Shown here: piece by piece, positions 1-5,461 of the stretch
How the letters are laid out: each line of letters starts with the position of its first letter
Numbering within the stretch: position 1 is the stretch's first letter
Assembly: GCA_003151315.1 (NCBI GenBank)
Contig: PLXF01000153.1
Span: 5,701 to 16,636 of the forward strand
Source of the DNA: Parachlamydiales bacterium
Lineage (GTDB): Bacteria > Chlamydiota > Chlamydiia > Chlamydiales > SM23-39
DNA length: 10,936 nt
Reading direction: 5' to 3'
Made by a program: the position numbers and the translations under genes
Notes under the pieces: model-generated
Told to the model about the DNA's origin: nothing
What the model saw: only the letters and a program-made list of their open reading frames with translations
The model's database searches: none

Positions 1-303
1 GGTGTTCCCTGCAGAAACAAAGGCGTCGATTTGTCCTGTTTTTAAGAGGCGTAGGCCTACGCAGAGGGAACTGTTTTTTTTCTTACGGACAGCTGAGAGG
101 GGAGGCTCCTCCATCCCGATCACCTCTTCTGCTGGATGAAAAGAGAGAGGCGCTGCGAGGTGTTGGAGCGAAGAGGAGCCAATCGCTAGGAGTTGGACGT
201 GTCCAGATAAAGAAAGGGCTTGGGCCGCTTGCAAAAGCAGCTCGGGGGCGTTGTCGCTCCCCATAAGGTCAAACCCAATCCGAATCGGCTTAGTTCGCAA
301 CAT
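1..303 (-). CDS. plsX: PlsX phosphate acyltransferase, N-terminal 101 residues (truncated by window edge)
   Basis: PlsX makes acyl-phosphate from acyl-ACP, the first step of the PlsX/PlsY route to phosphatidic acid at the inner membrane. The visible part begins MLRTKPIRIGFDLMGSDNAP, matching the family's N-terminal D-x-M-G-G-D-x-x-P signature (residues 12-20), with Ser replacing the second Gly. Near residues 65-80 it has the PPLSAVRKKKNSS stretch (family E/D-x-P-x-x-A-x-R-x-K-x-x-S), and it ends at FVSAGNT, the conserved SAGNTGA motif cut by the edge. Roughly two thirds of a usual 320-345 residue protein lies outside the window. The ATG at 303-301 overlaps the end of rpmF by 14 bases, so translation is probably coupled. 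The YceD-rpmF-plsX order is widespread in bacteria, which supports the call. This stretch is read directly from the sequence; the start is the first ATG before the signature. Confidence 0.95.
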   Translation of the reverse strand, partial: MLRTKPIRIGFDLMGSDNAPELLLQAAQALSLSGHVQLLAIGSSSLQHLAAPLSFHPAEEVIGMEEPPLSAVRKKKNSSLCVGLRLLKTGQIDAFVSAGNT

Positions 304-466
304 CTATAGCTCGGCTGCCGTAATGGCCGCAAGAGGGGCAGACGCGGTGGGGAAGACGGTGTTTGCCGCAATTGGAACAGGCCGATAGGTTTTTCGGTTT
401 TTTCGCGTGGTGCGAACGCCGTGAGTTTTTCTTCGCGTTTGAGACGCGGTTGCGTGGTACTGCCAT
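290..466 (-). CDS. rpmF: 50S ribosomal protein L32
   Basis: A 58-residue protein starting MAVPRNRVSNAKKNSRRSHH, the classical bL32 N-terminus (family MAVPKxxxSxxRxxxRRxH). Two CxxC pairs follow (C30/C33 and C43/C46), forming the zinc-ribbon seen in zinc-type L32 paralogs. It belongs to the large ribosomal subunit. The start is fixed by the family N-terminus and by an AGGAG Shine-Dalgarno at 476-480, nine bases upstream of the ATG. This is the clearest ribosome-binding site in the minus-strand block and fits a highly translated gene. It lies 19 bases after the YceD/DUF177 gene and its stop overlaps the plsX start by 14 bases. Length and motifs are complete and nothing suggests decay. Confidence 0.97.
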   Translation of the reverse strand: MAVPRNRVSNAKKNSRRSHHAKKPKNLSACSNCGKHRLPHRVCPSCGHYGSRAIDVAN

Positions 467-485
467 GGTGATTATCTCCTAATTG

Positions 486-941
486 TTAAAGATCTGTAAA
501 AGGAAAGTGGGTCGTTTTGTCCGATTTTTTGGTGTTGCGCAAATAGGGGCTGATCGTTTCCCTCTCCGGGCATTTGCCCTGGTTGCACTCGAGGGTGCGG
601 GGAACTTCGATGAGGATCGCCTCGCGCAGCACTTCGGTAAAATCGAATACGCCTGACCGGATTTCCTGAAGCATTTCTGTATGGTAAAAATTGTCTACTG
701 ATATTTCGGTTTCGGTAGGCGTGTTGCATATAGCGCAAGGAATGTTCGCTGTAGCTTTTGCCTTGAGGTGGATCACTAGGTGTTCGTCAGTTAGATAGGC
801 CTCTCCGTGGACGCGCACAGGCTGAGCAAACCGCAAATCGGGTTCGTTGACATCGAGGAAAGCGGGATCTAGCAGAGCGTCGATCTTTTGGGTCGTTCCG
901 CCTCTGAGGCGATCAATGTAAATTTTAAATGTTTCCGACAT
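486..941 (-). CDS. YceD/DUF177 family protein
   Basis: A 151-residue protein of the DUF177 (YceD) family, the usual upstream partner of rpmF. Family members are associated with 23S rRNA or ribosome metabolism, but the molecular role is not settled. Visible support is a mixed beta-type body, a CxxC pair at C69/C72 (IPCAIC) followed by the E-I-S-V-D-N-F-Y strand, an acidic-to-hydrophobic segment FDFTEVLREAILIEVP, and a second pair C119/C124 in LECNQGKCPER. The last matches the DUF177 C-x-x-x-C-x-x-R pattern. The four cysteines could form a zinc site (inference). The ATG at 941-939 has no strong Shine-Dalgarno. The gene follows lpxB after a 40-base gap that may hold a weak internal promoter. The C-terminus is slightly divergent (THFPFTDL). 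Confidence 0.87.
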   Translation of the reverse strand: MSETFKIYIDRLRGGTTQKIDALLDPAFLDVNEPDLRFAQPVRVHGEAYLTDEHLVIHLKAKATANIPCAICNTPTETEISVDNFYHTEMLQEIRSGVFDFTEVLREAILIEVPRTLECNQGKCPERETISPYLRNTKKSDKTTHFPFTDL

Positions 942-967
942 AGGGATCTTTTTCTAAATTAGAGAAT

Positions 968-996
968 AATTTAACGCAGTTCTATTTATAAATCAA
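968..996 (-). promoter_or_regulatory. possible weak internal promoter before yceD-rpmF-plsX
   Basis: On the minus strand TTGATT (996-991), a 17-base spacer and TAAATT (973-968) each match four of six bases of the sigma-70 consensus. The site sits at the 3' end of lpxB and would start transcription about 20 bases before yceD. This is the only longer gap (40 bases) inside the six-gene run, so separate expression of the ribosomal protein gene is plausible. The match is weak and may be chance in A/T-rich DNA. Confidence 0.25.
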
Positions 997-2106
997 GGAA
1001 GAGATCCGTTCTGCTGCAATCTGGCTCGCTGGCTGGTTGCCAAGTATTTTTTTCACTTCCATACAGCCGTTTCTACAGGCCGTAGAATTTTTTAGAAGAG
1101 TTTGGGCAGCCTCTACTAAGTTATTGAGGGTAAATCGGGGACCGTAGAGTTCGGGGAAAATCCGCTTTTCGGCGATGATGTTGACGATGCAGTAATGAGG
1201 TAGGTTGATTTTGAAGATTTTTTGGGCTAAAAATAGATCGATCGGTTTAATGGCATAGTGGACGACGGTGGGTACTTCGTGCAGGGCCAATTCGAGGGTG
1301 ACAGTTCCCGACTTGGCTAGGGCTAGATGGCTATGGCGCATTAAATCGTAGGTGTGTTCTGGGGGTATACAAATGGCTTTAAGTCCAGCCATGCTCCATA
1401 CCTGCGCCTCCCGTTCTTTGGAACAGACCGAAATGGCGACCTGAAGCTGAGGGTCGAGGCTGCAGAGGCGGCGGGCCGCTTCAAGTTGGAGGGGGAAATT
1501 TTGTTCAATCTCCCCTTTGCGGCTGCCGGGAAAAAGGGCGAGGATTTTGCCTGTGAGTTGGTAGGTGGTTCGAAAATCGGCCTGTTCCGGGTGGTTTTTG
1601 ACCGCGTCTATGAGGGGATGGCCAATGTATTCGACGGGGAGTTTTGTTTTTTGAAAAAAAGATTTTTCAAAGGGGAGGATCGAGAGGAGAAGATCGAGGG
1701 TGCGGGCCATTTTGGGGACCCTTTTTTTCCCCCAAGCCCAAACGGAGGGGCAAATGTAGTGGATGAGCTTTCCGGTAAACCCTTTTTTTCGGAGCGATTT
1801 TTCCATCCGGAGGTTGAATCCGGGGTAGTCGATGCAAATAACGGCTTTGGGTTTCAGCGTTAAAATGGTATTGCGGATCGAAAAGAAGTGGTGCGCGATG
1901 CGGGGCAGTGCCCAGAGGACGTCGATAAATCCCATCACTTGAAGATCTTCCATACGTCCAACGCATTCGATGGGCAAGGCGCGCATTTTAGGCCCTGCTA
2001 TAGCGCTAATTTTTAGGTCGGGGTGTTTGGCGAGGAGCTCTTCGATCAGGCGTGCACCGTGCGCGTCGCCACTTGGCTCCGCAGCTAGAATAAATAGATC
2101 AACCAC
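982..2106 (-). CDS. lpxB: Lipid-A-disaccharide synthase LpxB
   Basis: LpxB (GT19 family) joins UDP-2,3-diacylglucosamine and lipid X into the lipid A disaccharide at the inner face of the cytoplasmic membrane. The 374 residues show the family blocks in order: AAEPSGDAHGA (8-18), DLQVMGFIDVL (54-64), DYPGFNLR (93-100), HYICPSVWAWGKKR (116-129), LFPGSRKGEIEQN (191-203, nucleotide-sugar region), and LAKSGTVTLELAL (263-275). The length equals stand-alone LpxB. As I recall, Chlamydiaceae LpxB is about 600 residues because of an extra N-terminal membrane domain, and that domain is absent here. The start is GTG at 2106-2104, overlapping the end of the hydrolase gene by eight bases; it leaves only seven residues before the first motif, so it is well placed. 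This is part of the pcnB-hydrolase-lpxB coupled unit. Confidence 0.96.
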   Translation of the reverse strand: MVDLFILAAEPSGDAHGARLIEELLAKHPDLKISAIAGPKMRALPIECVGRMEDLQVMGFIDVLWALPRIAHHFFSIRNTILTLKPKAVICIDYPGFNLRMEKSLRKKGFTGKLIHYICPSVWAWGKKRVPKMARTLDLLLSILPFEKSFFQKTKLPVEYIGHPLIDAVKNHPEQADFRTTYQLTGKILALFPGSRKGEIEQNFPLQLEAARRLCSLDPQLQVAISVCSKEREAQVWSMAGLKAICIPPEHTYDLMRHSHLALAKSGTVTLELALHEVPTVVHYAIKPIDLFLAQKIFKINLPHYCIVNIIAEKRIFPELYGPRFTLNNLVEAAQTLLKNSTACRNGCMEVKKILGNQPASQIAAERISSLIYK

Positions 2107-2872
2107 GATTTAAGCTACTCCCTAACCATTGGATCCCTTGTTGGAATATTTCCGGAGGGGTGCCGTGCCCTTTGTGTCCGATAGAGGGGCTAATGATCAT
2201 TTCGATTTGGGGTGTGCTGATTTGGGCTTTGCGCGCCTCTTCAACTAAAGTGGTACAAAAATTGAAGCAGGAACGGGTGGAGACTAATGTGTCGTGATTG
2301 CCGATATAGAGGCGTGTATGTCGGTCGTAGATAAAAGGGGCTGTGTGGATGGCATCGAATGAGCGGACGAGGGGATCGTCTGTCAGAGAACAGAACTCTT
2401 TACTGGTGCTGAGCGTTGTCAGGGGGGCAAATTGGAGGATGAAGCGGATCCGTTTATCTCGAGCGGCTACGTGAGAGGCGATGAGAGCTCCGCGCGATAA
2501 ACCGGCAACGCCTAAGTGGTGGGGATCGACAAATCGTTCATGGATCGCAAATTCGATGCACTGTTGCACCGCGTCTAAAAAGGGGCTTAAACGGTCAATG
2601 CCCCGGCCCATCTCTTCTGCCCACGTCCCAATGGCTTGTTGGGGAGGGAGGTTGTTTTCGTGAGCGGGGAGGGTCAGGGAGAAAAAGCGGACCATCCGAT
2701 CGGAGAGAAATTGGACCGGTTGGTTATAGGGGTCTACACAAAGGGTATCGGGGCCTGAAAGGGCGAAGTAAAAAATGGAGGGGAGGGGACCATGATCTAA
2801 AGAGGGCCCTACATGGTAGAGGGAAAGGTCGGGAGCTACCGAAATGGAGGCGCACGCGAGGGAGGGTTTCAC
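2099..2872 (-). CDS. Alpha/beta hydrolase (serine hydrolase), substrate unknown
   Basis: A 257-residue protein with the alpha/beta-hydrolase layout. It has a first strand ending in FYFALSGPDTL (34-44, oxyanion region), the nucleophile elbow GLSRG (124-128, Ser126), a likely acid Asp194 in YIGNHDTLV, and a C-terminal histidine (H233 or H236) in SIGHKGHGTPP before a helix. This resembles prolyl-oligopeptidase or dienelactone-hydrolase-like enzymes, but the substrate cannot be told. No signal peptide or membrane helix is visible, so it is probably cytosolic. The GTG start (2872-2870) overlaps the pcnB stop as GTGA, with AGGAG 12 bases upstream, and the 3' end overlaps lpxB by eight bases. Lying between pcnB and lpxB, it may act in envelope lipid metabolism, but that is only context. 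As I recall, these two genes are adjacent in Chlamydiaceae, so this would be a lineage-specific insertion or a loss there. Confidence 0.85.
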   Translation of the reverse strand: MKPSLACASISVAPDLSLYHVGPSLDHGPLPSIFYFALSGPDTLCVDPYNQPVQFLSDRMVRFFSLTLPAHENNLPPQQAIGTWAEEMGRGIDRLSPFLDAVQQCIEFAIHERFVDPHHLGVAGLSRGALIASHVAARDKRIRFILQFAPLTTLSTSKEFCSLTDDPLVRSFDAIHTAPFIYDRHTRLYIGNHDTLVSTRSCFNFCTTLVEEARKAQISTPQIEMIISPSIGHKGHGTPPEIFQQGIQWLGSSLNRG

Positions 2873-4125
2873 GATCTACGATATCTCCTGCGCCTACGCC
2901 GTTTTTGCGGCTCGGGCTCTTGAGAGGTGAGTTCATCGTCGCTCTCTTCGTGAGAGGCAAAGGAGGCTTCGGTCCACAAGGTATAATGGGACAGGAGATC
3001 GGGCTCTAACGCACAACGGATTTTAAATAGGTGGAGCGCTAAAGGAAAGAGGGGATCTTTCGTGGGTTTAGGCTTGCGTAGGCGCCCATCGAGCGGGACA
3101 AAGCGGTATTGGGAGGCCAAGATAAAGCTCATGCAGCCGCGCATCCGGCGAGGGAGTTGGAAAAAGGGGGCGAAAACCCGATCGATCACCGTTTCCGCTT
3201 CTTGGCAGATAAGCCCTAAATGGGGCATCCTGTTCGTCTCTTGGACCCGCATATGAAGATGGGAGTGCAGGAGAGGGAAAAGGAGTGCAGAAAGGAGCAT
3301 GGAGCGGTCGATAGGCTGAGAATGTTTAGGGATTTCAGCGTCGATTTCACTTAAGAGCTGCATAATCAATTGGTGGCTGTCTTGATCTAAATATTTCGAG
3401 AGCGAGGGGAGTAAGAGTCTCAAGAGGCCATATTGATTAAGCAGATAGAAAAAGGGTTTTGAGGCGCCCGATTCGAGCATCCGGAGGAGCTCTTCCAGAA
3501 TCCGAGCAGGGGAGCTTTTTACGATCTCGTCTTTACAATTGAGCAAGGCCTCATGAGTAGGACCGTCGATTTCAAAATGGAATCTCGCGCAGAATTTAAT
3601 CAGCCGGATCATCCGGACCGGATCTTGGATAAAGCGGAGATCGGGTTGGCCGATTGTGCGCAGAATCCGTTTTCCTACATCCTGATATCCATCCACATAA
3701 TCGATCACCGTCTGGTGCTCAGGGTCGTAAAAGAGGCCGTTGATGGTGAAATCGCGCCTTAAGACGTCTTGCTCTTCGTTGCCCCACTGATTGTCTCGGA
3801 CGATCAGATCGGCCGCTTCTGTGTCGCCGGAGCGGAAGGTGGAAACCTCAATGATTTTTTTCCCAAATCGGATATGAGCGAGGCGAAATCGGCGCCCGAT
3901 CAAAATTGCGTTGCGGAAAAGAGCTCTAATTTCCTCAGGCTGGGCCGAGGTGGAGATATCAAAATCTTTCGGTTTTTGATTAAGTAAGAGATCTCTTACG
4001 CCACCGCCGACTAGATAGGCTGAATATCCAGCTTGGCGAAGCTTTTCAATCACATAGAAGGCGTGGGAATCGATTTTGTCAGGGGATATCCCATGCTCAT
4101 CGACAGTATAGATTTTAGGCTGCAC
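2869..4125 (-). CDS. pcnB: Poly(A) polymerase I-type nucleotidyltransferase
   Basis: A class II nucleotidyltransferase of 418 residues that adds 3' tails to RNA. The head domain shows LVGGGVRDLLL (38-48) and the metal-binding DFD (54-56). It also has IGRRFRLAHIRFG...IIEVSTFR (76-98), which is characteristic of PcnB rather than CCA-adding enzymes, and RRDFTINGLFYD (123-134). An RNA-binding region follows with RFIQDPVRMIRLIKF. The protein ends in an acidic stretch and an arginine run (residues 408-417), the usual basic PcnB tail. The start is GTG at 4125-4123. No in-frame alternative keeps the conserved YTVDEHGIS segment, and an in-frame stop lies shortly upstream. No Shine-Dalgarno precedes it, and a promoter-like -10 sits only four bases upstream, so the mRNA may be leaderless. 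A tRNA CCA-adding role is the alternative but is less supported. Confidence 0.92.
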   Translation of the reverse strand: MQPKIYTVDEHGISPDKIDSHAFYVIEKLRQAGYSAYLVGGGVRDLLLNQKPKDFDISTSAQPEEIRALFRNAILIGRRFRLAHIRFGKKIIEVSTFRSGDTEAADLIVRDNQWGNEEQDVLRRDFTINGLFYDPEHQTVIDYVDGYQDVGKRILRTIGQPDLRFIQDPVRMIRLIKFCARFHFEIDGPTHEALLNCKDEIVKSSPARILEELLRMLESGASKPFFYLLNQYGLLRLLLPSLSKYLDQDSHQLIMQLLSEIDAEIPKHSQPIDRSMLLSALLFPLLHSHLHMRVQETNRMPHLGLICQEAETVIDRVFAPFFQLPRRMRGCMSFILASQYRFVPLDGRLRKPKPTKDPLFPLALHLFKIRCALEPDLLSHYTLWTEASFASHEESDDELTSQEPEPQKRRRRRRYRRS

Positions 4126-4129
4126 TGAA

Positions 4130-4156
4130 AGTATAAAACTATCCTTGGGACTGTCT
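4130..4156 (-). promoter_or_regulatory. Candidate sigma-70 promoter for pcnB-hydrolase-lpxB
   Basis: On the minus strand GAGACA, a 16-base spacer and TATACT (-10 at 4135-4130, five of six consensus) stand directly before the GTG of pcnB. The predicted transcription start falls on or within one or two bases of that start codon, which would give a leaderless or nearly leaderless transcript. It is supported by position, being the only upstream region of a six-gene minus run, and by the absence of any ribosome-binding site. The -35 is only a four-of-six match. Confidence 0.45.
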
Positions 4157-4375
4157 CAGGGATTTGGCTTTCGTCGGTTTTTGGGATTATTTTGACCTAT
4201 TTTCTCCCCATTTTTTGAAAAGGGGCGGGAAATCGGTCCAAAAGAACTCGAAAAGCGACGAAGTCCGAATCCACGGACCATCTCTTATTAAAGTTCTCAG
4301 CGTAGGGGAAATAGAGCTAAAAGTCAAGCGCTCTGGAGGAATGGCGCCGAATTGTTTTAATAACGAGCCGCTTCC

Positions 4376-4400
4376 CTCATATTCAACTTTTTTGTATGAG
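4376..4400 (+). promoter_or_regulatory. Inverted repeat at the dsbA-like start codon
   Basis: CTCATA (4376-4381) and TATGAG (4395-4400) are perfect complements with a 13-base spacer, ending six bases before the ATG at 4407. The right arm contains the GAG that is the only Shine-Dalgarno-like element of this gene. It could be a protein-binding site or an RNA hairpin that hides the ribosome-binding site. A six-base match of this kind can also arise by chance. Confidence 0.3.
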
Positions 4401-4406
4401 AGAATT

Positions 4407-5045
4407 ATGGCTCTGAAATTTCCACAACGATTAGTGCTAGGAACGACCGCTTTGTCTGTGCTGTTGGCGGTGGTGGTGTCGATTTTTCATTGGAGCTACA
4501 CTCCTAAGCCTCTCTCTTTCAAGACAGAGGGTCTCCCCTTTTTGGGGGCAAACAGTGCGCCCGTGGAGATGGTTCTGTTTGAAGATTTCTATTGCAAGCA
4601 CTGTAAAATTTTCAACGAGTCGATTTTGCCCGAAATTAATAAAGAGTTCATTGAAAAGGGGATGGCTAAATTTCTGATCTTTCCGGTTCAGGTGATTGAG
4701 GGCTCAAAAGCTTTAGCGAATGCGGCGATCGCCGTCCAAAAAATTGCCCCCGACCGCTATTTCCATTACATTCAGGAACTGTTTCAATATCCTGAAGACA
4801 AGGCTCTTAGCAACGGCGAGCTGTTAGAGGTGGCGGAAGAGGTGGGGGGAATTGATTTGGTGAAGCTCCAAGTGTGTATAGAAACCCAAAACTGCTTGGA
4901 TGAGGTGGAAAAAAATCTGTCGTTGATTCGAGATACAATGGGCCATCGGGTAGGACTTCCCGCCTTGTATGTGAATGGGGTTTTGGTTCCCACCACTTCA
5001 ATCGAGTATATTCGCCCTTATGTGATGAGAGGAGTGCCACGATGA
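4407..5045 (+). CDS. Membrane-anchored DsbA-like thiol:disulfide oxidoreductase
   Basis: A thioredoxin-fold oxidoreductase of 212 residues, predicted to introduce or shuffle disulfides outside the cytoplasm. Residues 8-27 form one hydrophobic segment after a basic start (MALKFPQR), a signal anchor or uncleaved signal. The fold then follows: EMVLFEDFYCKHCKIF with redox pair C63/C66, a helical insertion (about 75-165), and the cis-proline loop VGLPALYVNG (P185). An extra pair (C157, C163) lies in the helical insertion. This resembles the DsbA/BdbD-type Thioredoxin_4 group. The ATG at 4407 gives a natural signal anchor. Starts at 4341 or the TTG at 4164 would add a hydrophilic N-terminus and are less likely. 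It overlaps dsbB by ATGA, so the pair forms an oxidation module. In chlamydiae such enzymes matter because outer envelope proteins are heavily disulfide cross-linked. Confidence 0.88.
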   Translation: MALKFPQRLVLGTTALSVLLAVVVSIFHWSYTPKPLSFKTEGLPFLGANSAPVEMVLFEDFYCKHCKIFNESILPEINKEFIEKGMAKFLIFPVQVIEGSKALANAAIAVQKIAPDRYFHYIQELFQYPEDKALSNGELLEVAEEVGGIDLVKLQVCIETQNCLDEVEKNLSLIRDTMGHRVGLPALYVNGVLVPTTSIEYIRPYVMRGVPR

Positions 5046-5461
5046 ACGGGCTAAAAAGTTACGCTCTCTATTTTGCTTGGGTGATTGCTTTGTGCGGGCT
5101 TCTGATCAGTCTCTATTTTGGCGAGCTGCTCCGATACGAGCCGTGTCATCTGTGCTGGTATCAGCGGATATTCCTCTTTCCTTTAGTGATTTTATTAGGG
5201 ATGGGAACGTATCGGGAGGATTACAATAGCGCCATTTACGGCATAGCGCTCGCGATTTTAGGGGGGCTATTCGCCCTTTACCAGATAGTAGAAACCTATA
5301 TCCCGGCGTTGCGCGTACAGGCGCTTTGTGGAGAAAAATCAAGCTGCACCGAATCGGTCTTTCTCCTCTTCGGCTGGATCTCGTTTCCTATTTTGAGCCT
5401 AGCGGGCTTTGCACTAATTGCCATGCTTCTGGGGATGGTATGTGTTCGTAGTAAACCATAG
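5042..5461 (+). CDS. dsbB: DsbB/BdbC-like disulfide bond formation membrane protein
   Basis: A 139-residue inner-membrane protein that re-oxidises its DsbA-like partner and passes electrons to the quinone pool. Four membrane segments are visible (about 8-27, 42-56, 64-82 and 110-132). The first redox pair is CHLC (C35/C38) in the signature EPCHLCWYQRI. The second is C96/C102 in LCGEKSSC, in the loop before the last helix. Length suits the short BdbC-type branch. The ATG overlaps the upstream stop as ATGA, and GAGGAG lies seven bases upstream inside the dsbA-like gene, so translation is coupled. Unusually, the last 74 bases are also coding on the opposite strand, where the convergent hypothetical gene ends. 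The fourth helix is normal for the family, so the dsbB end appears genuine. Confidence 0.93.
   Translation: MNGLKSYALYFAWVIALCGLLISLYFGELLRYEPCHLCWYQRIFLFPLVILLGMGTYREDYNSAIYGIALAILGGLFALYQIVETYIPALRVQALCGEKSSCTESVFLLFGWISFPILSLAGFALIAMLLGMVCVRSKP

Larger units (their letters stand above)
4126..4406. other. Divergent intergenic region between pcnB and dsbA-like gene
   Basis: This 281-base spacer must hold the start signals of both divergent transcripts. On the minus side there is a good -10 next to pcnB. On the plus side I could not find a convincing promoter. The frame of the dsbA-like gene stays open back to 4164, and an ATG at 4341 abuts GGAGGA (4335-4340), too close to act as its ribosome-binding site. 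Two short pairings are possible: GTCCG/CGGAC (4263-4267 with 4274-4278), and GGTCC/GGACC (4235-4239 with 4275-4279). They share the same right arm, so they exclude each other. No T-run follows. No tRNA-like or known riboswitch pattern was recognised. Confidence 0.5.

Noticed and set aside
186..371. 61-codon minus-strand frame across the rpmF-plsX junction
   Set aside because: It is an out-of-frame shadow of rpmF and plsX, both of which have clear family sequence.
1354..1863. 169-codon plus-strand open frame opposite lpxB
   Set aside because: It lies wholly antisense to a well-conserved enzyme, and its protein is low-complexity Gly/Phe/Glu-rich with no motif.
4164..4406. TTG at 4164 as start of the dsbA-like gene
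   Set aside because: It would place a long hydrophilic extension before the signal anchor and run through the promoter region. The ATG at 4407 gives a natural anchor.
4784..5040. Minus-strand open frames opposite the dsbA-like gene
   Set aside because: The plus strand encodes a clear thioredoxin fold with CxxC and cis-proline. The antisense proteins show no family features.
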